Source: Peronospora farinosa
Lineage: Eukaryota; Oomycota; Peronosporomycetes; Peronosporales; Peronosporaceae
Assembly: GCA_947646735.1 (NCBI GenBank)
Contig: CANTFK010000878.1
Coordinates: forward strand, 1-64,000
Length of the DNA: 64,000 bases
Direction of reading: 5' to 3'
A program made the position numbers and the translations under genes. The notes below the pieces were generated by a model. The model had not been told where the DNA came from and searched no databases. It worked only from the letters and a program-made list of their open reading frames with translations. Within the stretch, counting starts at the first letter, position 1. The number at the start of each line of letters is the position of its first letter. Of this stretch, positions 22,609 to 32,980 are shown piece by piece.

Positions 22609-24610
22609 ATGTACGTGGGACTGGCCATTCCTTTACAGCCTTTACCTTTTCTGGGTCTGCTCGTACACCATGTGCACCTACGATGCAGCCCAGTACAGGT
22701 ATCTCGGGGACCCCTATTACGCACTTTTGCAAGTTCACGTATAATTGGGCGTCACCCAGAGTCTGCAACACAGCGTCTAAATGACGCTTGTGCGACTCTA
22801 TTGCGCTCAGACCGTCCTCCGCCCTACTATGCACGAATACATCGTCAAAGTAATGGGGCGCGTAGGCACGGTGCTGACGCATCACGTGAGCCACCACTCG
22901 GTTGAATGTTGCCGGAGCATTTTTCAACCCTTGTGGCATCACAAGCCACTCCCACAGCATACCGCTTGGGGTGCTTACTGCCGTTTTGGCTACATCGGTA
23001 TCTCTCATGAGAACCTGATAGTAGCCATCCTTCAGATCCAACGCGGAAAAGATAGTTGACTTTCCCATGGAATTCAACAAAACATCTTTCCGCGGGATCG
23101 GCGTTTGAGCCGGAATGGTGGCCGTGTTCAGCTTATTATAAGCATGAACCACGCGCCATCCACCTGTTGCTTTACGCACACAGAAGGTCGGGCTGCAGTG
23201 AGGCGACTTGCTCTCACGTACATGTCCCGCCTTGGCTCGCTTGTCGAAGAACTCATCGATGTAATCGACTTGTTCCTTCGGCAACGGCCATTGCCTGGTC
23301 ACACAATACTTGGTGCCAGGCTCCAGGTCAATTTCGTGCCTGATGCCCCTATCGGCCGGTAGGCGGCTCGGCACTTCTGCTGGAAACACATCACGGTGTT
23401 TCCACAGAACATCATAGAACGGGCTGTCCTTCAAGGCATCCCAGCCTTGAGCAGCGAACCGTTTCTTTTTGTCGGTCTCCAAGACGCTCTCGTCCATTGT
23501 GGACGACGAGCAACAGTCCACCACGTTCTCTTCTGGAACTGGTGCGACTATCTCGTGGATCTTTCCTTCCTTTAGTTCGGACAGGAACAGATCCCACGTC
23601 ATCTCCGAGAGATTTACTATCTCCTCGGCAGATGCCAAGACAAGTTGGAGCACCTCAACTGAGGATGCCTCCGGCATTTTGTCTTCGACGGCCTCGAACA
23701 ACTCGTTCGTAGGTCCGTCCTCTTGGACCGAGACTGATCCAAGGGTCACTCGTTTCGACGTGCCCTTGATCGTCTTAATACGTCTGGTGCTCGTTCTTCG
23801 AGTCACCACGACCTTTGACCTGGAAGAAGGTGTCGTTGCTATCTCAGCTAACGCACTCCTTCCAACCGCACCAGGCTCTTGGCTCTGTGCCGGTTCTTGT
23901 GGCGCTTGACTTCCTGTCAGCCCACCATCAACTGCCACAGGCTCTCGGCTCTGTGCAGGACTATTGGACGCATGACTACCTGTCATCGCCCCATTCACTA
24001 CACCAGTCTTTTCGACCTGGGTAGGAATATGTGTCACCTGGCTTTCCGCCAGTGCACTTCCAACTACACCACTCCTTTCGAGCTGGGTAGTTCCTGGTGT
24101 CGATTGACATACCGTCATCGCACCCTCGACTGTGTTGGACACAGCATCAGCCACATAAGCCTCTCGCAAGAGCACATCCTTTCCGGTGTCTTGCGTAGAG
24201 CTAGCGACTGTGCGTGTACGCCAGTCTATCCATGGTTGGTGTTTAGCCAACCAAGGCATGCCTAGGATGAGGTCATACGGACTCTCCATACCTAGCACTG
24301 TGAACTTCTCTTTACAAGAGAAGTCACTGAAACTGAAGGCGAGTTCAACTTGAACTCCCTCCGATTTAACGAGCGCGCCGTTCGCTAAACGAACGATCGC
24401 CTCTTCTCGCTTGCCATCCTGGCAAAGCGACTCATAACTCGCCGGTCTCTTTTTCAGAGCCGCGAGTTTCACAAAGTTTTGTGATGCACCCGAATCCACG
24501 AGAAGGGTCATCACTTGGTCATAGCCTCGTACTCGAGCGCTATAGACCAAAAGGGTTGAGGTCCGACCTTTCGGAACCTCAGGGACTATGCTACCCATTT
24601 GTTCGATCAC
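22574..24610 (-). pseudogene. RB protease and reverse transcriptase
   Basis: The open frame of 678 residues has retropepsin first (LLVDSGASQNFVK at about residues 36-48; ESPYDLILGMPWL near 110). A repeat-like linker follows (AESQVTHIPTQVEKTGVVNG, TGSHASNSPAQSREP, TGSQAPQEPAQSQEP). RT comes last (LPADRGIRHEIDLEPGTKYC, PTFCVRKATGGWRVVHAYN, SALDLKDGYYQVLM, MLWEWLVMPQGLKNAPATF, catalytic YFDD near 22,850). The last 12 codons are out of phase because of a 1-nt insertion: the copy at 40.0 kb reads VPRHVKDLRQF where this one reads VPRTCEGS. Pol starts 50 bp after the gag stop. Confidence 0.94.
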
Positions 24611-24660
24611 TCTGAACTTAGGGGTAGCTTCAGAGTCCGCGACAGTAGGGCATCCCGCCC

Positions 24661-25758
24661 CTACTGCGCTCCCGCATTTCCCGACCCATCTTGGGCAGGT
24701 GCTGAACCCGTGCGTCGTGCACGCTGGTTTTTCGCACCTCCCTTCGGGTTGGGAGACCTTTTGCTGGCTGCCTTAGCACCAGCAGCTACTTTGGCATAGC
24801 AGCGAGCCATCATATGGCCTCGCTTGCCGCACTTGTAGCAGATCACATCTGCATTGCCTAACTCCATAGGAGTGGCATCAGACTTCTCGGACGACGGCCT
24901 GTAATAGGCTGTCGCCGAGGCGCTGTTGTAGGATTGCTCCTCAACTAAGGCAATGTCAATTGCCTCTTCCATCGTCGCTGGCACCTTTCTAAAAAGGGCC
25001 TGACGCGATGGGCCGTGCCTAAGTCCATTCATGAACGTGGCCACCTTGATACGCTCTGGTATCGGTTCCCCATTAATGGACGCCGACAGCGAACGCATCT
25101 CCTGCACAAACTCTTGCAGAGAGCGTTTCGCCTGTCGTGCTCCAAAGAAGCGCGCCATAAGCAACACTTCGTTGTTAGGCGGCTGATACATGGCGCGAAT
25201 CTTTGCCTTAAAGATCGCCCATGATGGAAATGCATCAGCATTAGCCATCAGCGCAGAGTATGCCCACTCTGACGCTTTGCCACGCAAGTTGGACATGGCA
25301 TACGACACCATTCTGGTGTCGTCTTCGATGAGCTGCGCCACTCCACATTGCTCCACTGCTAATAGCCAGTGAACAATCGTGTGAGGGCTAGTTCCATCGA
25401 ACTTCGGAGGGTCCATCCGAATGGGCCTCGGTTGAGTAGGCCGGGCAGAGAGCGTCTCAACAGTTCTGTTGAGCGCCTCATTACGTGCCTGCTCAAGCCT
25501 AAGCTCATCCTGAGTCTTATTGATGGACTCAGCGGTGGCTTGGCTGTTTACCTCGGACGCGTTTCTACGCTGTCCGAGCACAAACGCCTCAAATTGCTCC
25601 AACTGAGCAACATGTTGCTCAGGAGGACAATGCAAGAGGTTGACCAGGGCTTGTTCACCAAGTCCCTGCGCCATATGCTCTGCCAACTCCCTATGATGTT
25701 GGGAGAGGTGAGGGAAGTCACTCCAGTCCATATTAAGGACCATGTCAACCACACGCAC
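24661..25758 (-). CDS. RB gag protein with CCHC zinc knuckle
   Basis: An intact 365-residue gag starts at ATG 25,758, 44 bp inside the 5' LTR edge. A Gln/Glu-rich N-terminal helix region is followed by the capsid-like retrotransposon gag domain (PKFDGTSPHTIVHWLLAVEQ, ASEWAYSALMANADAFPSWA, FKAKIRAMYQPPNNE, SLQEFVQEMRSLSASI). After it come a CX2CX4HX4C knuckle, CYKCGKRGHMMARC (about residue 312), and a basic tail. It packages element RNA and forms the virus-like particle. This is the one undamaged ORF of the element. Confidence 0.93.
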   Translation of the reverse strand: MRVVDMVLNMDWSDFPHLSQHHRELAEHMAQGLGEQALVNLLHCPPEQHVAQLEQFEAFVLGQRRNASEVNSQATAESINKTQDELRLEQARNEALNRTVETLSARPTQPRPIRMDPPKFDGTSPHTIVHWLLAVEQCGVAQLIEDDTRMVSYAMSNLRGKASEWAYSALMANADAFPSWAIFKAKIRAMYQPPNNEVLLMARFFGARQAKRSLQEFVQEMRSLSASINGEPIPERIKVATFMNGLRHGPSRQALFRKVPATMEEAIDIALVEEQSYNSASATAYYRPSSEKSDATPMELGNADVICYKCGKRGHMMARCYAKVAAGAKAASKRSPNPKGGAKNQRARRTGSAPAQDGSGNAGAQ

Positions 25759-25776
25759 GCTCAGAGAGACGGGTCG

Positions 25777-25802
25777 TGGGAAGGACTACTAGTGCTACCA
25801 AG
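25777..25802 (-). promoter_or_regulatory. RB primer-binding region
   Basis: Directly downstream of the 5' LTR the minus strand reads CTTGGTAGCACTAGTAGTCC. RA elements have almost the same string after their LTR (CTTGGTAGCACTTGTAGTC at 62,301). A shared TGGTAGCACTNGTAGTC in two families suggests priming by the same tRNA (3' end ...TGCTACCA); which tRNA is not known. Confidence 0.55.
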
Positions 25803-26403
25803 TGTAGACGGGCACTTCTACGAAGTTGCCTCGTGCTACTTAGCACACACCTTAAGCACAAGCGAGGAAGCGGTTAGACCGTCTTACCTTCGCGTGCGAG
25901 GGTGGTTGGGAGGTTGGTCGACTGCTTAAGCAGTCGTACCACCAGTTGCCTCTCAATTAAGCGAGAGCGCACCGAACAACTAACAAGATGTCCTACTTAC
26001 ATTACGCAGAAGCTTACTCAGCTTCTCGTGCGCAGTAGACAGTGTGTTGTACATTCAAGACTGAGTTATATTTAATGAATTATAATTAAATATTAAACTT
26101 AACTACTGATTGGCTAATTATATAAAGATCGGATACGCTACTCTTTAGAAGCGTATCCTGACGTGTGAGCTTAAATCTAGATTTAAGCTCGCTAATGACG
26201 TCCTTCTGGGACGTAGCGATGCCTAGCTTCAACTAGCGTCATCCCTTCCCATGTGAATCCATCAATGGATATCACATTCACGAGGGTGGATCACATTTGT
26301 GTATCGCACCCAAGTGACAGGTCAAAAGTAATCATGGATACTTTTAGACCTTTACATTAAGTATATTACTTAATGTTTACGTGTAACTAGATACCCTGTT
26401 ACA
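25803..26403 (-). repeat. RB 5' LTR (601 bp)
   Basis: In element orientation it starts TGTAACAGGGTATCTAG and ends CCGTCTACA. A TATA-like TTTATATAATT stretch lies about 270 bp in. Near-identical copies are at 18,275-18,880 (same element) and 37,073-37,679 (other arm). Confidence 0.93.
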
Positions 26404-27750
26404 ACTTAAGCTCAGCAAAATCATCGGGGCGGTTGCAGAGACTGCAAGTTGAGTGAAAAAATAATGGTATAACACTTTGCAATCTCCATGAAAGATTTTC
26501 TACATTAAACGTACATTAATTTTTTCTGTACACTTATCATCGAAGGAGCCGATTATGAATAAACCGAAGTTACAGTACCAAGGAACCTAATGTAGAATAA
26601 CAGTATTGTAGCAGTAGTTTGCAAATTAAGGGCCTCAATCTTAACAGCTTTCAAGTCTATCGTCTTCTACTTATATTGTCGCACCATCTACAATCCCAAT
26701 TCTTGCACTCTGAAAACAGGATCATATGACGGCTCAAGCTGATATGACGACAAATTAATCAAGTTTACACCTTCACTTCACACTCAGGCGCACTCCATGG
26801 TCGTCTACCAATGTTTGCCAATCCAATCAGCCCTCAGACTGTATACAATGTTTTTGCTCTATTTGCGGACTACATAACAATTACAACCATGGCAAACTTG
26901 GTACACGCTGTTAGACGGTGTCGTATGCATACAATGCAGTCGACTTCACAATTTCAGGGTGAATACGTCGAACCCTTACCTAATATCTGCAACTAACACC
27001 CGTAGCAATCTCGGAGGTACCAGTCTCGCTGGACAGACGGTTGTCCTTGTACGGCATCGACTTCGCGTGGTATGCATCACAAGCAGTTGATACCATAGAA
27101 GTGATATGGTTATTGTCAGGAGCATCTGAATGTGGTGGAGCTACCATCTATCGCTGATGCAGCCCGTGAAAGGTGCATCGACACGGCAATCGCATTGACA
27201 TTAATCAAAAGTATCATTTACTAGTGTTTGAAAGCTGAGATTGACCATGACTAGCAATACTATCTCCAATTCGTTTGCACCGAATGGCTTTATTCTTGCA
27301 TAGCCACGAAGCGTTCATGCCTTTCCATTGATGTCATGCCGAGACATTGACACATTTTGTTGCTATTGGCAATCTTACCGATCATGCGCAGTGCTGCTGG
27401 TCAATGAGTAAGTACATTGTGCTGAATACAGTGGGCAACGCTTCGACCAACGACACACTACAGCAACAAGTCTTCGCAGTTGTTGTGAGTACAAGAGGCT
27501 CAAAGTCCGTCATAGCCGACGCTATAATCATCTTATGGTGGCTAGAGCCTTTGTGACGGGAATATGCAGCTTGGATCCCAGTTTGACCTTGATGAGTCTA
27601 GCAATACCGATGCAAGAAAGTAAGAAATCGGGAAGATACTTGTGCGAGTGCGACAAACTTTGGGCATCTTTAGGCTCTATAAATCTATCTCAAGTTGATT
27701 TGAATTGATCGAGTACTCTACATTTGCAGAAGCGTTCGATTCGATCAGCG
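26404..27750. other. Downstream flank of hydrolase gene, no gene recognised
   Basis: This 1.35-kb stretch lies between the RB 5' LTR and the 3' end of the hydrolase. Short open frames (for example 27,347-27,556 and 26,811-26,996, plus strand) occur identically in the mirror arm, so duplication alone explains their conservation. Nothing is recognisable. Confidence 0.6.
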
Positions 27751-29355
27751 CTATAACAAGCATTCGAGCCATTTTAGAGGCTTCTTTGCCTCGTTCCATC
27801 GTGAATCGCCATTTAAAAACCTCATGTCTTCATGGTTCGCTTTTGCCAAGTAAAAACGATCTCTCCAGGTTTCACCAAACTTCGGTGAAGAAAACCCTCC
27901 AACGCAGCTGTCGAATTCTACCATGCCATCATTGTGGTGAGAGTGATGAGGAATCGATTTCGATAAAGCCCAATACTCAGCTTGGTGCTTGGACAGAATT
28001 CCGGAGCTTGACTTGCTACACATGATTGCAAACACGTTGGTCTGGTAAGCTTCCTGTGCAGCTACATACGCTTCATCCAGGCTCTTGGAACTGTATTCCC
28101 CACCCTGGTATGCCAGCGCTTTCAACGCGGTGCTCGGAGGGCATCTCCCCGTAATCTTTCCAAATTCTTCCCAGGTCGTGGAAGTATTTCCAGCACAGGA
28201 CTTCTGGGTAAAATCAGACGCCATACTACCCTTCATAGGTGCCGCCAAGGCCATCCATGTTGAGCTAGAGTCTAGCGTGCAAAGTCCGTTGGCAAGTGCA
28301 CCAGCAAGCATGAGATTACCCATTGAGTGCGTAACGACGATAGTGTCAACGATCTTAACATCTGTACTTCCGTCGCTCACTGCCAGGACACGATCACACA
28401 CTTTTTGCTGTAATATTTTGCTAGTCCACGGATCATTTACCGTATTCAGGTGTGCAAATTTGAGCGATGAACAGCACGGCGCGTGTTTAAACAAGTGGTC
28501 GCCCCAATATTTCGTGAAGCTATCCTGATTCTCTCGCATTTCGACCTTTACCCCCAAACCATGAACGAAGATACACGGGCGAGGTGTTGATTTGCACGAA
28601 CAAGCTGACGAAGTTGTCGACGAAAATATCGACGAAAATATCGACGAAAAACTGAACGCAGCTTTCAAGCTTCTCGCATTGCCTTGAATCAGTTTTCCGG
28701 TCAACAAATACTTTCCGATCTGTGTAATGGAGCTACGAGTCGCCACTGTGTCGCAGTTCAGTTCCGAAGTCGAAGTCGGAATTCTAATGTTCAGGTGGGC
28801 ATTGAGATACTCAACCTTCACGTCCATATCACTGCCGTGCATCGTAAATCCCAGCGAATCCAATGTGCACAATGCAAAATCGATGTTGTTGATCGTAACC
28901 TTGAATAGATTTCCATTCGGGCACTCCACCGCACTTTGAAAAGTTCCTGCCTCACTTGAGATAGCAGTTGCTTCGTTTAACGCACTGATGATAGCGTTAA
29001 TCGGTGGAAGTTCGTCGAGTAGGGAATCCTGACATTGCATGGTCACATTTTCAGTACAAAAGTTTGAGACACTTGAAGACATACCAATTCCATTGACAAG
29101 GTAGTAGTTGTGCACTGTATTGCGTTCAGTAAATGATGAAAAGACGTCGTAGAGTACACTGTCACCCCCGTCCAATTCGATGGGGTTTGCAAAGACGGAC
29201 AATTCAGTCAAGCCTTGTACCCGCACGGAGCTACGTTTGAGCGTAAATTGGAATTTCAAAGATGGCAAACCGATTGTTTTCGTAGAACTCGCCTGAGTGT
29301 AATACCCAGACCATGATGTTAAGGCAGCAATAATAAACACACGAACGAAAGCCAT
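27751..29355 (-). CDS. Secreted alpha/beta-hydrolase-like (lipase-like) protein
   Basis: An intact single-exon gene of 534 residues. The start at 29,355 gives a good signal peptide (MAFVRVFIIAALTSWSGYYTQA). An extra N-terminal domain of about 230 residues has paired cysteines. A short Ser-rich linker with a repeated SSIFSS unit (coded by 12-bp GACGAAAATATC repeats on the plus strand near 28,620) precedes the hydrolase domain. That domain shows an oxyanion-type CIFVHGLG (about 261-268), a nucleophile elbow VVTHSMGN with Ser at about 344, and a His-rich segment HHSHHNDGM near 490 that could supply the catalytic His. The elbow has Thr in place of the first Gly of GxSxG. The substrate is unknown; secretion and the oomycete context suggest an extracellular lipase or esterase. 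The second copy is at 34,133. Confidence 0.85.
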   Translation of the reverse strand: MAFVRVFIIAALTSWSGYYTQASSTKTIGLPSLKFQFTLKRSSVRVQGLTELSVFANPIELDGGDSVLYDVFSSFTERNTVHNYYLVNGIGMSSSVSNFCTENVTMQCQDSLLDELPPINAIISALNEATAISSEAGTFQSAVECPNGNLFKVTINNIDFALCTLDSLGFTMHGSDMDVKVEYLNAHLNIRIPTSTSELNCDTVATRSSITQIGKYLLTGKLIQGNARSLKAAFSFSSIFSSIFSSTTSSACSCKSTPRPCIFVHGLGVKVEMRENQDSFTKYWGDHLFKHAPCCSSLKFAHLNTVNDPWTSKILQQKVCDRVLAVSDGSTDVKIVDTIVVTHSMGNLMLAGALANGLCTLDSSSTWMALAAPMKGSMASDFTQKSCAGNTSTTWEEFGKITGRCPPSTALKALAYQGGEYSSKSLDEAYVAAQEAYQTNVFAIMCSKSSSGILSKHQAEYWALSKSIPHHSHHNDGMVEFDSCVGGFSSPKFGETWRDRFYLAKANHEDMRFLNGDSRWNEAKKPLKWLECLL

Positions 29356-29573
29356 CTCGGTGCAAAGTGGTGTTAAACTGCTCGTGTTGTTGCTCCAAAA
29401 GGAACAACGCACAATGCTGGCTCGACTCCGTCAATTTGTAGCTTACGGACAGCGATGGAAGGTACGTTCATGTACACACAAAACAGCAAATCTCGCTTTC
29501 CGTCATCGTGCAGAGATGCAGAGATCCAGTCTTTGTGAGAAAGTAGTAATTATCAGTGTACTGTAGCAATTGT

Positions 29574-29855
29574 CTAAAGTGATGCACCTCTAGCTGATAG
29601 CTTGCTCCATGCTACGATACAGGTTTCACTGATTCCCATGCTAATCGTTAGATATCTTTTGGTGTAAAGGATATCAGTCAAAACAGGCTCTACTGTTACC
29701 ATACTTTCACCGATGCGTGTCTTGAAAGCGTGGAATCGTAGCACCGACTTTCTGCTACTATAAGCTTTTATGTTGCAGTAGTCGGTGCAAGAATTGTTGC
29801 AACTCCACGAGATGTAAGACTTAGTACCGACATCTCCACAACAATCACTTTCCAA
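29574..29855 (-). other. Upstream flank of hydrolase with short open frame
   Basis: A 93-codon minus-strand frame, Cys-rich at its start (SDCCGDVGTKSYISW...NNSCTDYC), lies 220 bp upstream of the hydrolase start. It recurs at about 33,643-33,876 in the right arm. Being within the duplication, its conservation is not evidence of coding. It could equally be promoter or 5' leader. Confidence 0.25.
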
Positions 29856-29859
29856 ACCG

Positions 29860-30175
29860 ACAACAGATAGAGACGCGAACCTTTACAGAGACGCGGACCT
29901 CAACAGGACCTCCACAAAGAACAGTGACGGCGAACCGGCTTCCCTAAACCTTCCCTGGGGGGGGACGTCCCGCCCAAAAAGGTCCCTCCCAAGGAAGGTT
30001 AAGAGAAGCCGGTTCACATAGTAAGGTCAACGGAGGGGGGGGCTTTTCCTTGCTACTTTTGCGTTTGCGTTTGAGAGGTAGCGCAGCGTACGTTCGAGAG
30101 GCGGACCGCTGTCCGAAGTTTATCTCAGGGCGCTGGAAGGAGCATTGACAAAACATCGATTCCCCCTGCTCCTAT
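29860..30175 (+). repeat. GC-rich LTR-like repeat, copy 1
   Basis: It contains GAACCGGCTTCCCTAAACC, runs of G near GGGGGGGACGTCCCGCCC, and CGTTTGCGTTTGAGAGG. Its reverse complement recurs at about 32,670-32,975 with visible divergence (roughly 90 percent), and a more distant copy is at about 33,420-33,630. Probably fragments of an LTR or other dispersed repeat flanking the palindrome centre. Confidence 0.6.
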
Positions 30176-30900
30176 GCTTTACGGCAAGCTAAGCTGCCGG
30201 CCAATTTGCTGAGCGCAAACCCCGGTACCACGAAGCCAACTCCTTCCAGGGGATACTGAGCCAGCAGAAAAGCCGCAACAAGGAGAACGATCGCTTTATG
30301 GTAAATGGATGAGGGTGACACTACAACCAGAAGATCAATAACATCAATAAATCCCGACAAATCGGTCATCTGAGCATCATCATCTAGAAGAACATATGCA
30401 CGTGCGAGCAGAAGCAGTTCAAGTAAATGTCTATTATTCTGTCCATTTCGGTGCCGGTTGTTTGCATCATTACGACTTACGATCATGGAGCGAACGACAA
30501 CATCTGTGCAGGCCAAACAAGTCGGTTTTACACGCTTTTATGATTATACTTCTTTATCTGCGATGCAGCTTCATCTGTTCTTACTGCAATCATCACAGAT
30601 CTTTTATGTGCATGTATATTTGGCTCGACTACAGCTGTCGTCCAGGATGGCGACGTAGCGGGAAAAAAGGGCGGAGCTCTAGCAACGGCCGCAGGCAGAG
30701 GCATGGCCGCAGTCAACTCGCCCATTGTGCTTATTTATAAGACAATACACGCACTTGTATCTATGACAAAGGGAAGGACTTTGTTGAGTGATGCAAATGA
30801 CGTACAATCAATTCGTTCGTGTGTATTTTCATTTAGCCATACGTCAGCAAAAAGATTGCGAACACTACACAAATGATCAATTGCTTTACCCTTTAGAATG
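30176..30900. other. Palindrome centre, left part, no gene recognised
   Basis: Short frames on both strands (for example 30,516-30,172, minus) carry no recognised motif. This part has no mirror copy. Confidence 0.5.
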
Positions 30901-30916
30901 CGTATAGTATACGTTT

Positions 30917-31980
30917 GGAAACTACTATTTCCACCACACGTTTTACTATTTTTCTACCACACCATGTCTTTTGCACTCTTTTTACTATTTCATAACTATT
31001 GTTTAAATAACAAAACAAACACTACCATAGCACCACCACACCATATAATGGTTAAACTTAACACATAAACCGTCGTCAGCATTCTGAGCTTCGGTGCTGG
31101 AGAAGAATTGACGGACGTGACTGGTGACGGAAATTGCAGGATGACCTTTTAAAAGTTAAACAAGAAGTCAGCAACTTTACGTTGAATCAAACAATGATGA
31201 AAAACCAGGCATCATAGATGCCTGGTTTTGGTTTTAGTAAATGTGCTACTAATATTGGCCATGGGTCAAGATGTTGATCGGGTGTGACAAAGTCACATTA
31301 ATCAGCTCATACACAGTTTCCTAAGCGCTTTAAAAAAATTGTGCGTCACTACAACCAGCTTAAATTATTCATCTGTTGTGGTCCCCACCTTCTTCAACCA
31401 TTTGAATTAGCTTCTTACCCTTCTTCTTGCTCTTTTTGTTCTTTGTAGAGAAGTCAAGATTGAGGACTTTGCCGTTGGTGGTATGGCAGGTACCTTTCAG
31501 TCATACATATATGTCTGGAGAGCCTGATGAATATCGATAGCACTACTAGTTTCATTGCTATAAATTTATTGCGCCGCTTTGTCAAATATATTAGGCAACC
31601 CCAGCGGAAACGCCGTAATGCGTCACACAATTTTTCATGTGTAGCAGCAAAATATTCAAAATGTTCATAAGTTAGCGCTATAGAATTCAAGAAGCCAGAA
31701 CGCACCGCAATGCCCATGTCAGCACACGAGACCTCAAGTTTGCGGTCGTATTCGGCAATAATTCTTGTTAGGTTTTAATTGTAAAAATAACATCAAGATT
31801 CTTACAACACAATAAGTACAGAGCTTAGTGTGGTGGGTGGTGTGGGGTGGTGAGGGATGTGTGTGATGTGGTGTTTTATTTTATTTTATATTTAAACAGA
31901 ATTTATGGTGTGGTGGAAAATAGTAAAAAGGTGATGATATGGTCAAAATAGCAGAAAGTGTGGTGGAAATAGCAATTCCC
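30917..31980. mobile_element. DNA transposon remnant/MITE with long terminal inverted repeats
   Basis: The left end GGAAACTACTATTTCCACCACAC and the right end (reverse complement) GGGAATTGCTATTTCCACCACAC are inverted repeats. Similarity continues for about 90 bp and includes a second TTTTTACTATTT...CCACCACACCAT block. Flanks share ATACG on both sides (30,909 and 31,981), a possible decayed 8-bp target duplication. Inside is a minus-strand frame (31,717-31,454) with no recognised transposase motif. The long inverted repeats would suit a Mutator- or hAT-derived non-autonomous element; the superfamily is not established. Confidence 0.65.
31201..31229. repeat. Perfect hairpin, 13-bp stem, 3-nt loop
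   Basis: AAAACCAGGCATC-ATA-GATGCCTGGTTTT inside the inverted-repeat transposon. In a eukaryote it is not a terminator; it may be a remnant of a smaller inverted element or a structured RNA. Confidence 0.8.
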
Positions 31981-31990
31981 ATACGCTATG

Positions 31991-32665
31991 GTATTTTTAT
32001 TTCCATACTATTTCATATATAATTATTAATTGCCCTTTATGCAGCAAACTCGAAAAACCAGATACATGTAGTGTACATTCGTTAAAGTTCGACCAACTCA
32101 ATAAATACCGGTACGCTTACAGTAGCTTTTACGGTTGCAAATTCCATATTGTCGATACTTCACAGACTGCAATAGTAGTTTTAAGAGAATCAAAATCGAC
32201 AGTGCTTCCACATAAACATCTTACATGCATTGCCATGCACTTTTAGTTGAAGATGTGCTAATGGCTTTCCTTTTCGGCTACAGAGTACAAGAATTCGATG
32301 AGTAGCGCGTTTTTGTTTTTTATCAGAAAAAGATGTTACGTTTTTATCGAAAAGATGTTCATAGTTTTGCATGTAGCGGGGTAAATCTATGAAGCGCCTC
32401 TATACAGATAGTCAGTCTACTGCTTACAGCAATACAACTTGTTTATGCCATAAACCAAAATAACTATGGGGTGCCTTTGAAAGCTTAAACGTCTAGTGGG
32501 CGGGTATCGTACGTAACTCTCTCCAAAACGAAGTTTGTCTTATCATCTTCTCGAGTCCTTACTTTCCTGCATCGGTCTTGCCAGATTCATCACCCGACGG
32601 TGTGTGCTTCACGTACGTGGCAGCTTATAAAGCGCCCGCTTACACCGGCGGCTTAGCTGGCCGTG
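31991..32665. other. Palindrome centre, right part, no gene recognised
   Basis: AT-rich with no convincing ORF. A 25-bp segment near 32,388-32,412 resembles (reverse strand) 52,730-52,755 around GAGGCGCTTCAT, hinting at a dispersed repeat. Confidence 0.45.
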
Positions 32666-32669
32666 AATG

Positions 32670-32980
32670 GTACGATCAGGGGGAATCGATGTATTGTCAA
32701 TGCTCCTTCCAGCGCCCAGGGATAAACTGCGGACAGCAATCCGCCTCTTGAACGTACGCTGCGCTGCCTCTCAAACGCAAACGCAGCAAGGAGAAGCCCC
32801 CCCCCCTTGACTTTATGTCTTGACCACTATGTGAACCGGCTTCTCTTAACCTTCCTTGGGAGGGACCTTTTTGGGCGGGACGTCCCCCCCAGGGAAGGTT
32901 TAGGGAAGCCGGTTCGCCGTCACTGTTCTTTGTGGAGGTCCTGTTGAGGTCCGCGTCTCTGTAAAGGTTCGCGTCTCTAT
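32670..32980 (-). repeat. GC-rich LTR-like repeat, copy 2
   Basis: Inverted relative to copy 1 (29,860-30,175); it shares CCAGCGCCC, CTCAAACGCAAACGCAG, AACCGGCTTCTCTTAACC and ends GCGTCTCTATCT. Divergence from copy 1 exceeds that between the hydrolase arms. Confidence 0.6.

Larger units (their letters stand above)
18275..26403 (-). mobile_element. RB: near-complete Gypsy chromovirus-like element
   Basis: An 8.1-kb element on the minus strand has, in order, 5' LTR (25,803-26,403), primer-binding region, gag with zinc knuckle, a separate pol frame (protease, RT, RNase H, integrase, chromodomain), an antisense ORF, a purine tract and 3' LTR (18,275-18,880). Gag and most of pol are open. Pol is broken by a +1 insertion near 22,610 and a shift near 21,130, and about a dozen bases are missing in the chromodomain. 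The flanks (18,270-18,274 GATTG; 26,404-26,408 ACTTA) do not form a target duplication. The element may therefore be a recombinant, or its surroundings were rearranged after insertion. Confidence 0.93.
26404..29870. repeat. Left arm of large inverted duplication
   Basis: The sequence is the reverse complement of about 33,640-37,072 with very few differences. The coordinate sum of paired bases is constant (63,476, shifting by 12 after one 12-bp unit difference). It contains the hydrolase gene and 1.3 kb downstream of it. It abuts an RB LTR at the same base as the right arm does. Confidence 0.95.

Noticed and set aside
27347..27556. Small gene downstream of the hydrolase, conserved at 35,920-36,129
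   Set aside because: Conservation follows from the near-identical inverted duplication; no motif or start context supports coding.
30172..30516. Minus-strand ORF of 114 codons in the palindrome centre
   Set aside because: No recognised domain, not present in the mirror arm, and overlapped by equally long frames on the other strand.
31201..31229. Rho-independent terminator
   Set aside because: The window is eukaryotic and the hairpin is not followed by a gene end; treated as a structural repeat.
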